DNA of 64,000 nt from Symsagittifera roscoffensis (taxonomy: Eukaryota; Xenacoelomorpha; Acoela; Convolutidae): the NCBI RefSeq assembly GCF_963678635.1, contig NC_087070.1, positions 2,223,289 to 2,287,288 of the forward strand, in the 5' to 3' direction. The position numbers and the translations under genes were made by a program. Positions 10,723 to 24,435 of the stretch are shown in pieces. Under the pieces are notes generated by a model that saw nothing but the letters and a program-made list of their open reading frames with translations, had not been told where the DNA came from and ran no database searches. The first letter of the stretch is position 1. Each line of letters starts with the position of its first letter.

Positions 10723-13700
10723 AAAATCCTCACCCCACACGCCAAATAAAGAACACAAGGATAAATTTCGCTCCTTGTAATAAATCGTTTATGGCAAGTA
10801 AGCTTCTTTCAACCAATTTGAAACGATTTCTAAGACGGATTAAATCCCCGCTTACACGTTAATAGTGCGAAATAGATCGCGCGTATATTGTCCCAAATTG
10901 GCCAAAATTGCAATCTTCAAACCTCCATAACTTAACAAAAAAAGATCACAGGTTTAATTTTTTTTGCAAATTTAAGCTCAGGTCAACAATACCTTCAATT
11001 TGATATAAAAATACTCCGTCAAAAATGGCTAGCTAAAAAGTTGAAATTTGTCTGAAGAAAAAAAACCCACTCCGAGTACAAATATTCCGTTACATTAGTA
11101 TGGAAAGTCAGAACAAAAACATGGGTGGCTAAACATGACCGACTGGGAATTCATATCTTGTAATTAATGAACATTAAAAATGATGTCGGCTTAGCCTTAT
11201 ATGGGCGACTGCGAGATCGAACCATTTCGATGTGAGAAACTTCGTCTGAAACTAATCGCCGTTTTCGGCAATTGCAAAATTGAAAATGGCATCTTATTTA
11301 TTTTCCAACAGAAATTTGAAATTAAACAATGTAATAGCTTGAACCTCAAAAATGCTTCTGGATGGTAATAAAAAATTCAAATTTTGAGAAACACATTTGA
11401 CTTTTCTTTGTTAAATTGTATACAGAGAAAAAAGTTAGCAAAACTGCTCGTATCAAAGCAAGCCACTGATTGTTCCGACTGCCTTTTAAGGTCTATGGAG
11501 CAAAAATAACACAAAAAATTAAATGGATCAAAATAAAAATGATTTTTTTTTGAATTTGAGATTTTTGCAAAAACCATCCCCCCACACGCCATACAAAGTA
11601 CAAAGTGATAAAATTCGCTCCTAGTAACAAATCATTTATGGCAAATAAGCTTTCTTATGGCAATTAAGCTTCCAATTTGAAACAATTTCTAGGACGGACT
11701 AAAACTCCGCTTACGCGTTATTGGCGCGAAATATATTGCGCGATAATTGTCTCAAAATGGCCTAAATGGTATTTTTAAAGCCATATACTTTACAAAAAAT
11801 GATCTCAGGTGAAATATATTTTTAGTTTTAGGCGCAGGACAACAATACTTTTTGAATGATATAAAAAAAATCTCGTCAAAAATGGCTAGTTAAAAAGTCG
11901 AAATTTATTCGAAGAAAAAAACCCAACCAGAGCTTAAATATTCCGTTACGAAAGTTGGAACAAAAACCATTTGATATCCTATTCTTCTGAATTGTTTTGC
12001 TACGGTTCCTAAATTTCGATGGAGTCGCCTCCGAATTTTTTGAAAAATTACCAGATATTTCATATGTGATAGACAGTTAATGCATATCCAGAAAAGATAA
12101 TCGATTAAATTTGATTAAAAATGGATGATAACCTATTTTTTTGACAAATCAATATATTCCATTATAATCGGTTATAACCGATTATAATGGATTATCTAAA
12201 TTTTTTTCTCAAACTTTTCTGAAATTTTCAAAAACAAGGCAGTGTTTTTGCAAATTTGCAGTTGCTTTTGATTTACCGCAGGTTTTATGAGAAAGCTGCA
12301 AGATGAGACTTAATTTGGCTAAAAACTGTTATCTTATTTTAAACTTTTATCTTCGAAATTTTTTATGCATTTTTACCTCATTGTCCTCCATCTCACCATC
12401 CTATGTTAGGCCCCCTTTTAAGTATCCTCCCACCTAATTTGATCTCCTCGTTTGCCACACACCAAGATTGCGAGGGGGGGTAAAATCTTGGGGTGCGATA
12501 CAATGGGGGAGGGTATAAACGTAAAACAAGATGATGATGTCACATTTTGGTGTTTTGGAAACACAACAAGATGGATTAAATATGTGGAGACATTTGTCTG
12601 AGAATGTTTTGAAACACAACTCACAGCATACCGCCGAATTAGGCCAGAAAATGGGTAACCATCAATCCCAAAAACTGATCTAGTAGATTACGATTCTAAT
12701 GAGCTCATGAGAGCAGTATTTGAGAGATGAGTTGAAAGTGAAATCAAATCATGAGGGCAAATTTCTTGTTTAAATATATGATGCTACTTTTTTCTGAATA
12801 GCTAATTTACATTTATCAAACATTTTTAGAGCTCTAAATGTCTTACTCTTTCTCTAAACTTTTTGCTGACCACCTAATAAATGAAAGATATGGTTTTAAG
12901 CGCTATATGCATACATACATATATGTGAGCGGAATCCGAAAATTAAATGCGGTTTGCACTTATAATTTGCGGATTCCACATACAATTTGCGGATTCCGCT
13001 TACAGTTATGGGTTCCCCATCAGCTCAATTTAGCTATATTATTATCTTGTTCTTTGTTTGTGGGTTCGAAAAACTGTTCTGGATTTAGCAAATATGGATT
13101 TTGAGCGGTACAGTGTTTTAAGTATCTATTTGTGGAATCCAAAACAGCGAAGAAGATCAAAGAAAAATAGCAATGTTGTTTATTCCGCAATAAATTTGGT
13201 TTTGGCTTGTTGCGGGTTCCACTTACAATGCACAAAATGAACAGTTTGGCTTTGTAATGCTTAAGAGCAGTAGAAAGGGGCAAGTGATATAATCACGTAT
13301 AGAATAATTGTCACCAAACTAATTTTCTCGGGATTGAGGTTAATACTGGATCTCAGTCTTCCCGCTGAATTCAGTATTCAAGGGACCACGTTGCGGCGCC
13401 CCGTTAAGTTAGCAAGAGAATGGACCATAGAGAAGCAATCCCCTGAAATCTATAAAGAAGCGCCACTTCTATAGATAAATACAGTAAATTACCACAATAG
13501 CTTTTTTTGAGAATACGAGTTTTGCTGCATTCTGGTTTTGACGAAATTTCGACTGATTTAATAAACTTAACGATTCGCCCCTTCCTTTCTTCAAGGAGGA
13601 GGGGGGGGGGGATTTTTAAGTAGGTGCGATATTTTTTCTTGCCTAGGTCCATATTTGTTGATATTATGGATCTTACGGACCACCTAAGTTTGAGAAAAGG

Positions 13701-15805
13701 ATTACATCGAAGTGGATTATTTTTATGAGTATTTTATCAACCTTATGGTTTGTTGGAGTTTAATGTCATTTTATTTTGCTCAAAACTGCTGAAATCTCTA
13801 GCCTCATTTATTTGTTGCGACTGCTATAACGAACTTTCTTAACATTAATGACGTGAAGCAGATGGTGACGGGAGGGGAGGGGGCGTTCAAAAAAGCCGAG
13901 CTACAACAGTGCCGATACTGAAATCGCGTTTGAAAATTTTGAGTCTTTTTGCGATTGTTGGCAATTTGTTTGAATTTTTTTTTGTTTTGGAGTGAAACTG
14001 AGAAGGAAGAATTTTTTGCTATGTTAATTGTTTGCTCAGAAAAAAAATTATGACGCCGCGCTTGGCGAAATCTTGTTTGCTTACGAGCAGCATCAGTTAA
14101 AATTGTCATTTTTGTCAATTTCAGTCGAGTTGAATTTGCCTGCCAGTGATTTGGGATGAGTAAACTTTAGAAAATAGTACTCAAGTTTTCAAAGTACTTT
14201 TTTTGCCTTGTTGCCACCTAAGCGTCCCGATAAAACAAAAGTATTTGTTTCTGGTAAAAGCTTTAATTCAACTTTCTCGTAAAAAGCAGTAATAGTAAAT
14301 GCTTAGGTCCAATAAATGCTCTTCTTTGGCTTCTGAAATTTCATTTGTTTTGAAAAAAAACTTGTTCAAGAGAAAAAAATAAATAGGTTTTTGAATCCAG
14401 TTAATTACATTGGCTAATAACTTTGGGGTGCATCTTTATTAGTTCTTTTTGGACTTTTTAACTAGCAGTTTTTTGATAAACTTTTCTGCGCAGTTCGAAA
14501 AAGTTTGATGTCTGGAGCTCAAAATAAAAACTCATGTGATTTTATTTTTTTTGCTAAACTATGGAAATAAAAACGTCAACTTACATTATTAGTGTAACCA
14601 CGTTTTCCATAACTAAGTAGCATAAATAGTTTTTTCATCAGGCTCATAAAGTGGTTGTTAAAATGCTCTTAACTGAAAAACTAATTGGTTTGAATCCCAT
14701 GTTTTTTTCTTCAAAACACTTTTTTACAAATGTTTAGTCTGTTATTGTTCCGACTTTCCTAACGAAAGTAACTGATTGTTTGTGCTCGGGATGGTTTCCC
14801 AACTTCGGTCAAATTTCGATTTTTTAACTAGCCAATTTGAATGAAAGTTTTATAATATTCAAAAGGCATTGGTGTCTTGAGCTTATATGAAAAGATTTTT
14901 GACCTGTGATCATTTTTCGTGCAGTTATGGGTGTTTAGTTTTTGGCCAATTTGGGACGAATAACGCGCGATTTAAATCGCGCCATTAACTTGTAAGCTGA
15001 AATTTAATCCGTCTTAGAATTAGTTGCAAATTGGTTGAAAGAAGCTTGTGTGCCATAACTGCTCTGTTATTAGGAGCAAAATTTATCAGCTTATAGTTTA
15101 TATGACGTGTGCTGGGATGATTTTTACGAAAAAAAAATCTCAATGGTGAAAAACTTTTTCTTTTCATTTTATTTTTTTACCCTAAATTTTTCATCTTATT
15201 AGAGCTCCATAGACCTTAAAAGACAAGTCGGAAGTTTCGCCCTGATACGATCAGTCTTGTTACAATTGCTCTTTTTACTAATGATTTATAAGGATTTGCA
15301 GTGGTCAAGGCCACTGATCAGCAAAACAACTGATACAAACTTCTCTGATAGAAAAATAGATAAAATCAAAATCATGAAAGCAAATTTTTTCTCAGAGAAA
15401 AAACAGCTTTATTGGGTGAAGGAAAAAAAACTTAAAAAAGAATCTAATTAACATGAATGATTTTGAAATTTTTGTAAGCGTTTATGAACGTAAAACGAGA
15501 GAAAAAATGTGTTTTTATGCATTCTCAATCGATCATTACGAGTTTTGCGTTTTCAGCTGATAAATTATTGTTTTCTAATCATTTTTTTCACGTATTTGTT
15601 TTTGTTAGCTTTGGTTTTTTTGTGAATCGGAATGTTTGTCCGTTGACTTAGAGAAATTGAAAGAGAAAAAAGATCGCTCGTATCAGGGTAAACCCCTGAA
15701 TATTCCGACTGCCTTTTAAGGTCTATGGAGCAGTAATAACCTTAAAAAAATCATGGTAAAAAAATAAAAAGAAACTTTTTTTTCTAAATTTGCATTTTTT
15801 CTATA
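10723..15805. repeat. Array unit 1 (about 5.08 kb)
   Basis: Order: a truncated forward module (10723-11118), then a spacer. A second forward module follows (11443-11961), then AT palindromes near 12105-12200, a C/G-rich tract at 12360-12510 and the GCGGATTCC-type short repeats at 12925-13060. A degraded CAGTGCCGA-type element lies at about 13873-14190, and a reverse module at 14743-15255 completes the unit. It is the longest unit because it keeps the second forward module. Confidence 0.75.
11443..11961 (+). mobile_element. Forward ~520-bp fold-back module, second copy of unit 1
   Basis: Begins with CTGCTCGTATCAAAGCAAG, then GTTCCGACTGCC, and ends with CGTTACGAAAGTTGGAAC. The same module is found in units 3 and 4 (20944-21463, 25144-25663) but is missing from unit 2, where the flanks are joined near 16525-16535. 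Solo copies occur outside the array (31289, 34674, 41297, 41842, 43551). GTTCCGACT and AGTCGGAAC form the short terminal inverted repeat. There is no coding potential. Confidence 0.7.
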
Positions 15806-16200
15806 AAAATCCTCACCCCACACGCCATATAAAGAACACAAGGATAAATTTTGCTCCTTGTAACAAATCATTTATGGCAATTAAGCTTCTTTCAACCAAT
15901 TTGAAACGATTTCTAAGACGGAGTAAATCCCCGTTTACACGTTAATAGTGCGAAACAGATCGCGCGTATATTGTCCCAAATTGGCCAAAATGGCAATCTT
16001 TAAACCCCCATAGCTTAACAAAAAAAGATCACAGGTTTAATTTTTTTTTTTGCAAGTTCAAGCTCAGGTCAACAATACCTTCAATTTGATATAAAAAGAC
16101 TCTGTCAAAAATGGCCAGCTAAAAAGTCGAAATTTGTCTGAAGAAAAAAAACCGACTCCGAGTACAATCATTCCGTTACGTTCGTATGGAAAGTCAGAAC
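14743..16200. mobile_element. Head-to-head module pair: ~520-bp inverted arms around a 420-bp spacer
   Basis: A reverse module (14743-15255, starting GTTCCGACTTTCCTAACG) and a forward module (15673-16200, ending CGTATGGAAAGTCAGAAC) face each other, with CCCTGATACGATCAG and CGCTCGTATCAGGG as inner ends. The arrangement would form a long hairpin and looks like a fold-back or long-TIR transposon of about 1.46 kb. The spacer carries a small palindrome, CAGTGGTCAAGGCCACTG, near 15299-15316. The same arrangement recurs at 19170-20617. The right arm crosses the boundary between units 1 and 2 as defined here, so the unit start is arbitrary. Confidence 0.65.
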
Positions 16201-19200
16201 AAAAACATGGGTGGCTAAATATGACTGACTGGGAATTCATATCTTGTAATTAATGAACATTACAAATGATGTCGGCATAGCCCTATATAGGCGACTGCGT
16301 GATGGAACCATTTCGATGTGAGAAACTTCGTCTGAAACTAATCGCCGTTTTCGGCAATTGCAAAATTGAAAGCGGCATCTTATTTATTTTCCAACAGAAA
16401 TTTGAAATTAAGCAATGTAATAGCTTGAACCTCAATAATGCTTCTGGATGGTAATATAAAATTCAAATTTTGTGAAACACATTTGACTTTTCTTTGTTAA
16501 ATTGTATACAGAGAAAAAGGTTAACAAAACATTTTTTTATGTGATAGACACTTAATGCATTTCCAGAAAAGATAATCGATTAAATTTGATTAAACATAAA
16601 TGATAACCTATTTCTTTGACAAATCAATATATATTCCATTATAATCGTTTATAACCGATTATAATGGATTATTTAAATTTTTTTCTCAAAATTTTCTGAA
16701 GTTTTCAAAAACAAGGCAGTGTTTTTGCAAATTTGCAGTTGCTTTTGATTTAGCGCAGGTTTTATGAGAAAGCTGCAAGATGAGACTTAATTTGGCTAAA
16801 AACTGTTATCTTATTTTTAACTTTTACCTTCGAAATTTTTTATGCTTTTCTACCTCTTTGTCCTCCTTCTCACCGTCCTATGGGGGGGGGGGGGGGTAAA
16901 ATCTTGGGTGGCGATACAATGGGGGAGGTTATAAACGTAAAACAAGATGATGATGTCACTTTTTGGTGTTTTGGAAACACAACAAGATGGATTAAATATG
17001 TGGAGACATTTGTCTGAGAATGTTTTGAAACACAACTCACAGCATACCGCCGAATTAGGCCAGAAAATGGGTAACCATCAATCCCAAAAACTGATCTAGT
17101 AGATTACGATTCTAATGAACTCATGAGAGCAGTATTTGAGAGATGAGTTGAAAGTGAAATCAAATCATGAGGGCAAATTTCTGGTTTAAATATATGATGC
17201 TACTTCTTTCTGAATAGCTAATTTACATTTAGCAAACATTTTTAGAGCTCTAAATGTCTTACTCTTTCTCTAAACTTTTTGCTGACCACCTAATAAATGA
17301 AAGATATGGTTTTAAGCGCTATATGCATACATACATATATGTGAGCGGAATCCGAAAATTAAATGCGGTTTGCACTTATAATTTGCGGATTCCACATACA
17401 ATTTGCGGATTCCGCTTACAGTTATGGGTTCCCCATCAGCTCAATTTAGCTATATTATTATCTTGTTCTTTGTTTGTGGGTTCGAAAAACTGTTCTGGAT
17501 TTAGCAAATATGGATTTTGAGCGGTACAGTGTTTTAAGTATCTATTTGTGGAATCCAAAACAGCGAAGAAGATCAAAGAAAAATAGCAATGTTGTTTATT
17601 CCGCAATAAATTTGGTTTTGGCTTGTTGCGGGTTCCACTTACAATGCACAAAATGAACAGTTTGGCTTTGTAATGCTTAAGAGCAGTAGAAAGGGGCAAG
17701 TGATATAATCACGTATAGAATAATTGTCACCAAACTAATTTTCTCGGGATTGAGGTTAATACTGGATCTCAGTCTTCCCGCTGAATTCAGTATCCAAGGG
17801 ACCACGTTGCGGCGCCCCGTTAAGTTAGCGAGAGAATGGACCATAGAGAAGCAATCCCCTGAAATCTATAAAGAAGCGCCACTTCTATAGATAAATACAG
17901 TAAATTACCACAATAGCTTTTTTTGAGAATACGAGTTTTGCTGCATTCTGGTTTTGACAAAATTTCGACTGATTTAATAAACTTAACGATTCGCCCCTTC
18001 CTTTCTTGAAGGAGGAGGGGGGGGGGATTTTTAAGTAGGTGCGATATTTTTTCTTGTCTAGGTCCAAATTTGTTGATATTATGGATCTTACGGACCACCT
18101 AAGTTTGAGAAAAGGATTACATCGAAGTGGATTTTTATGAGTATTTTATCAACCTTATGGTTTGTTGGAGTTTAATGTCATTTTATCTTGCTCAAAACTG
18201 CTGAAATCTCTAGCCTCGTTTATTTGTTGCGACTGCTATAACGAACTTTCTTAACATTAATGAAAGAAAGCAGACGGTGACGGGAGGGGAGGGGGCATTC
18301 AAAAGTGCCGAGCTGCAACAGTGCCGATACTGAAATTGCCTTTGAAAATTTTGAGTCTTTTCGCGATTGTTGGCAATTTGTTTGAATTTTTTTTTGTTTT
18401 GGAGTGAAACCGAGAAGAAAGAATTTTTTGCTGAGTTAATTGTTTGCTCAGAAAAAAATTATGACGCCGCGCTTGGTGAAATCTTGTTTGCTTACGAGCA
18501 GCATCAGTTAAATTTGTCATTTTTGTTTAGTCAATTTCATTCGAGTTGAAATTGCCTGCCAGTGATTTGGGATGAGTAAACTTTAGAAAATAGTACTCAA
18601 GTTTTCAAAGTAGTTTTTTGCACTGTGCACTGTTGCAGCCTAAGCGTCCCAATAAAACAAAAGTATTTGCTTGTGGTAAAAGCTTTTAATTCAACTTTCT
18701 CGTAAAAAGCAGTACTAGTAAATGCTTAGGTCAAATAAATGCTCTTCTTTGGCTTCTGAAATTTCATTTGTTGCGAAACAAACTTGTTCAAGAAAAAAAA
18801 TTAAATAGGTTTTTGAGTCCAGTTAATTACATTGGCTAATCACTTTGGGGTGCATCTTTATTAGTTCTTTTTGGACTTTTTAACTAGCAGTTTTTTGATA
18901 AACTTTTCTGCGCAGTTCGAAAAAGTTTGATGTCTGGAGCTCAAAATAAAAATTCATATGATTTTATTTTTTTTGCTAAACTATGGAAATAAAAACGTCA
19001 ACTTACATTATAAGTGTAACCACGTTTTCCATAACTAAGTAGCATAAATAGCTTTTTTTCATCAGGCTCATAAAGTGGTTGTTAAAATGCTCTTAACTGA
19101 AAAACTAATTGGTTTGAATCACATGTTTTTTTCTTCAAAACACTTTTTTACAAATGTTTAGTCTGTTATTGTTCCTAGTTTCCTAACGAAAGTAACTGAT

Positions 19201-20224
19201 TGTTTGTGCTCGGGATGGTTTCCCAAATTCGGACAAATTTCGATTTTTTAACTAGCCAATTTGAATGAAAGTTTTATAATATTCAAAAGGCATTGGTGTC
19301 TTGAGCTTATATGAGAAGATTTTTGACCTGTGATCATTTTTCGTGCAGTTATGGGTGTTTAGGTTTTGGCCAATTTGGGACGATTAACGCGCGATCTAAA
19401 TCGCGCCATTAACGTGTAAGCTGAAATTTAATCCGTCTTAGAATTAGTTGCAAATTGGTTGAAAGAAGCTTGTTTGCCATAACTGCTCTGTTATTAGGAG
19501 CAAAATTTATCAGCTTGTATCTTATATGACGTGTGCTGGGATGATTTTTACGAAAAAAAAATCTCAACGGTGAAAAAATTTTTCCTTTTCATTTTATTTT
19601 ATTACCCTAAATTTTTTATCTTATTAGAGCTCCATAGACCTTAAAAGACAGTCGGAAGTTTCGCCCTGATACGATCAGTCTTGTTACAATTGCTCTTTTT
19701 ACTAATGATTTATAATGATTTGCAGTGGTCAAGGCCACTGATCAGCGAAACAACTGATACAAACTTCTCTGATAGAAAAATAGATAAAATGAAAATCAAA
19801 TTTTTACTCAGAGAAAAAACAGCTTTATTGGGTGAAGGAAAAAAAACTTACGAAAGAACCTAATTAACATGAATGATTTTGAAATTTTTGTAAGCATTTA
19901 TGAAAGTAAAATGAGAGAAAAAATGTGTTTTTATGCATTCTTAACCAATCATTTGCGTTTTCAGTTTGCGTTTTCAGCTGATAAGTTATTGTTTTCTATT
20001 CTTTTTTTTCACGTATTTGTTTTTGTTAGCTTCGGTTTTTTTGAATCGGAATGTTTGTCCGTTGACTTAGAGAAATTGAAAGAGAAAAAAGATCGCTCGT
20101 ATCAGGGTAAACCCCTGAATATTCCGACTGCCTTTTAAGGTCTATGGAGCAGTAATAACCTTAAAAAAATAATGGTAAAAAAATAAAAAGAAACTTTTTT
20201 TTCTAAATTTGCATTTTTTCTATG
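15806..20224. repeat. Array unit 2 (about 4.42 kb)
   Basis: The same order as unit 1 but lacking the second forward module: sequence from the end of the first spacer jumps near 16530 directly to the TTTTTTTATGTGATAGAC that follows that module in unit 3. It contains a 13-nt G-run near 16881-16896, the GCGGATTCC repeats (17340-17480), a degraded CAGTGCCGA-type element (about 18290-18620) and a reverse module (19170-19690). Confidence 0.75.
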
Positions 20225-20617
20225 AAAATCCTCACCCCACACGCCATATAAAGAACACAAGGATAAATTTTGCTCCTTGTAACAAATCATTTATGGCAAG
20301 TAAGCTTCTTTCAACCAATTTGAAACGATTTCTAAGACGGAGTAAATCCCCGTTTACACGTTAATAGTGCGAAATAGATCGCGCGTACATTGTCCCAAAT
20401 CGGCCAAAATGGCAATCTTCAAACCCCCATAGCTTAACAAAAAAAGATCACAGTTTTAAATTTTTTTTGCAAATTCAAGCTCAGGTCAACAATACCTTCA
20501 ATTTGATATAAAAATACTCTGTCAAAAATGGCTAGCTAAAAAGTCGAAATTTGTCTGAAGAAAAAAAACCCACTCCGAGTGCAAATATTCCGTTACATTC
20601 GTATGGAAAGTCAGAAC
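19170..20617. mobile_element. Second head-to-head module pair
   Basis: Reverse module 19170-19690 and forward module 20091-20617 with the same inner ends and spacer as the pair at 14743-16200. Differences are scattered substitutions and short indels, including a changed terminus (GTTCCTAGT instead of GTTCCGACT) that weakens the left end. Confidence 0.6.
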
Positions 20618-23600
20618 AAAAACATGGGTGGCTAAATATGACTGACTGGGAATTCATATCTTGTAATTAATGAACATTACAAATGATGTCGGCTTAGCCC
20701 TATATGGGCGATTGCGAGATCGAACCATTTCGATGTGAGAAACTTCGTCTGAAACTAATCGCCGTTTTCGGCAATTGCAAAATTGAAAGCGGCATCTTAT
20801 TTATTTTCCAACAGAATTTTGAAATTAAGCAATGTAATAGCTTGAAACTCAATAATGCTTCTGGATGGTAATATAAAATTCAAATTTTGTGAAACACATT
20901 TGACTTTTCTTTATTAAAATATATGCAGAGAAAAAGGTAACAAAACTGCTCGTATCAAAGCAAGCCACTGATTGTTCCGACTGCCTTTTAAGATCTATAG
21001 AGCAAAAATAACACCAAAATTAAATGGATCAAAGTAAAAATGATTTTTTTTTTGAATTTGAGATTTTTGCGAAAACCATCCCCCCACACGCCATATAAAG
21101 TACAAAGTGATAAATTTCGCTCCTACTAACAAATCATTTATGGCAATTAAGCTTTCTTATGGCAATTAAGCTTCCAATTTGAAACAATTTCTAGGACGGA
21201 CTAAATCTCCGCTTACGCGTTATTGGCGCGAAATATATCGCGCGATAATTGTCTCAAAATGGCCTAAATGTTATTTTTAAAGCCATATACTTTACAAAAA
21301 ATGATCTCAGGTGAAATATACTTTTAGTTTTAGGCGCAGGACAACAATACTTTTTGAATGATATAAAAAAATCTCGTCAAAAAAGACTAGTTAAAAAGTC
21401 GAAATTTATTCGAAGAAAAAAAAACCCACCTCGAGCATAAATATTCCATTACGAAAGTTGGAACAAAAACCATTTGATATCCTATTCTTCTGAACTGTTT
21501 TGCTACGGTTCCTATTTTTCGAAGAGCTCGCCTCCGAATTTTTTGAAAAATTACCAGTTATTTTTTTATGTGATAGACACTTAATGCATTTCCAGAAAAG
21601 ATAATCGAATAAATTTGATTAAACATAGATGATAACCTATTTTTTTGACAAATCAATATATTCCATTATAATCGTTTATAACCGATTATAATGGATTATT
21701 TAAATTATTTTTAACTTTTACCTTCGAAATTTTTTATGCTTTTCTACCTCTTTGTCCTCCTTCTCACCGTCCTATGGGGGGGGGGGGGTAAAATCTTGGG
21801 TGGAGATACAATGGGGGAGGTTATAAACGTAAAACAAGATGATGATGTCACTTTTTGGTGTTTTGGAAACACAACAAGATGGATTAAATATGTGGAGACA
21901 TTTGTCTGAGAATGTTTTGAAACACAACTCACAGCATACCGCCGAATTAGGCCAGAAAATGGGTAACCATCAATCCCAAAAACTGATCTAGTAGATTACG
22001 ATTCTAATGAACTCATGAGAGCAGTATTTGAGAGATGAGTTGAAAGTGAAATCAAATCATGAGGGCAAATTTCTTGTTTAAATATATGATGCTACTTCTT
22101 TCTGAATAGCTAATTTACATTTATCAAACATTTTCAGAGCTCTAAATGTCTTACTCTTTCTCTAAATTTTTTGCTGACCACCTAATAAATGAAAGATATG
22201 GTTTTAAGCGCTATATGCATACATACATATATATGAGCGGAATCCGCAAATTAATTGCGGTTTGCACTTATAATTTGCGGATTCCACATACAATTTGCGG
22301 ATTCCGCTTACAGTTATGGGTTCCCCAACAGCTCAATTTAGCTATATTAATATCTTGTTCTTTGTTTGTGGATTCGAAAAACTGTTCTGGATTTAGCAAA
22401 TATGGATTTTGAGCGGTACAGTGTTTTAGGTATCTATTTGTGGAATCCAAAACAGCAAAGAAGATCAAAGAAAAATAGCAATGTTGTTTATTCCGCAATA
22501 AATTTGATTTTGGCTTAATGCAGATTCCACTTACATAGCACAAAATGAACAGTTTGGCTTTGTAATGCTTAAGAGCAGTAGAAAGGGGCAAGCGATATAA
22601 TCACGTATAGAATAATTGTCACCAAACTAATTTTCTCGGGATTGAGGTTAATACTGGATCTCAGTCTTCCCGCTGAATTCAGTATCCAAGGGACCACGTT
22701 GCGGCGCCCCGTTAAGTTAGCGAGAGAATGGACCATAGAGAAGCAATCCCCTGAAATCTATAAAGAAGCGCCACTTCTATAGATAAATACAGTAAATTAC
22801 CACAATAGCTTTTTTTGAGAATACGAGTTTTGCTGCATTCTGGTTTTGACGAAATTTCGACTGATTTAATAAACTTAACGATTCGCCCCTTCCTTTCTTG
22901 AAGGAGGAGGGGGGGGATTTTTAAGTAGGTGCGATATTTCTTCTTGCCTAGGTCCATTATTTGCTTATGGTTTGTTGGAGTTTAATGTCATTTTATTTTG
23001 CTCAAAACTGCTGAAATCTCTAGCCTCATTTATTTGTTGCGACTGCTATAACGAACTTTCTTAACATTAATGACGTGAAGCAGATGGTGACGGGAGGGGA
23101 GGGGGCATTCAAAAGTGCCGAGCTGCAACAGTGCCGATACTGAAATTGCCTTTGAAAATTTTGAGTCTTTTCGCAATTTTTGGCAATTTGTTTGAATTTT
23201 TTATTGTTTTGGAGTGAAACCGAGAAGAAAGAATTTTTTGCTGAGTTAATTGTTTGCTCAGAAAAAAATTATGACGCCGCGCTTGGTGAAATCTTGCTTG
23301 CTTACGAGCAGCATCAGTTAAATTTGTCATTTTTGTTTAGTCAATTTCAGTCGAGTTGAAATTGCCTGCCAGTGATTTGGGATGAGTAAATTTTAGAAAA
23401 TAGTACTCAAGTTTTCAAAGTAGTTTTTTGCACTGTGCACTGTTGCAGCCTAAGCGTCCCAATGAAACAAAAGTATTTGTTTCTGGTAAAAACTTTAATT
23501 CAACTTTCTCGTAAAAAGCAGTAATAGTAAATGCTTAGGTCCAATAAATGCTCTTCTTTGGCTTCTGAAATTTCATTTGTTTTGAAAAAAAACTTGTTCA

Positions 23601-24435
23601 AGAGAAAAAATAAATAGGTTTTTGAATCCATTTAATTACATTGGCTAATCACTTTGGGGTGCATCTTTATTAGTTCTTTTTGGACTTTTTAACTTGCAGT
23701 TTTTTGATAAACTTTTCTGCGCAGTTCGAAAAAGTTTGATGTCTGGAGCTCAAAATAAAAACTCATATGATTTTATTTTTTTTCCTTAACTATGGAAATA
23801 AAAACGTCAACTTACATTATTAGTGTAACCACGTTTTCCATAACTAAGTAGCATAAATAGCTTTTTCATCTGGCTCATAAAGTGGTTGTTAAAATGCTCT
23901 TAACTGAAAAACTAATTGGTTTGAATCACATGTTTTTTTCTTCAAAACACTTTTTTACAAATGTTTAGTCTGTTATTGTTCCGACTTTCCTAACGAAAGT
24001 AACTGATTGTTTGTGCTCGGGATGGTTTCCCAACTTCGGTCAAATTTCGATTTTTTAACTAGCCAATTTGAATGAAAGTTTTATAATATTCAAAAGGCAT
24101 TGGTGTCTCGAGCTTATATGAAAAGATTTTTGACCTGTGATCATTTTTCGTTAAATTATAGTTTTTTAATAGAGTTTTAATAAGCTGATAAATTATTGTT
24201 TTCTATTCATTTTTTTCACGTATTTGTTTTTGTTAGCTTGGGTTTTTTTGAATCGGAATGTTTGTCCGTTGACTTAGAGAAATTGAAAGAGAAAAAAGAT
24301 CGCTCGTATCAGGGTAAACCCTTGAATATTCCGACTGCCTTTTAAGGTCTATGGAGCAGTAATAACCTTAAAAAAATTAAAGGCAAAAAAATAAAAAGAA
24401 ACTTTTTTTTTTCTAAAATTTGCTTTTTTTCAATA
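20225..24435. repeat. Array unit 3 (about 4.21 kb)
   Basis: Contains the second forward module (20944-21463). It has lost a ~200-bp segment between the AT palindromes and the G-run (near 21700), a shorter piece near 22960, and about 650 bp near 24150-24180, where most of the reverse module and its spacer are deleted. It is more diverged from units 1 and 2 than they are from each other. Confidence 0.7.
20944..21463 (+). mobile_element. Forward fold-back module in unit 3
   Basis: Starts CTGCTCGTATCAAAGC and ends CCATTACGAAAGTTGGAAC. It matches the modules at 11443-11961 and 25144-25663. Confidence 0.65.

Noticed and set aside
12838-13104. An 88-codon frame (MSYSFSKLFADHLIN...) repeated at 17254 and 22146 as a candidate gene of the array
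   Set aside because: The frame covers short GCGGATTCC direct and inverted repeats. An overlapping frame on the opposite strand is equally conserved, and units 1 and 2 are identical at the nucleotide level, so protein-level selection is not shown.
13404-14118. Minus-strand frames conserved in three units (MDLGKKKYRTYLK..., MTKMTILTDAARKQTRF...)
   Set aside because: Their lengths and reading vary between units through small indels and G-run length changes. They follow repeat and MITE sequence rather than a protein.
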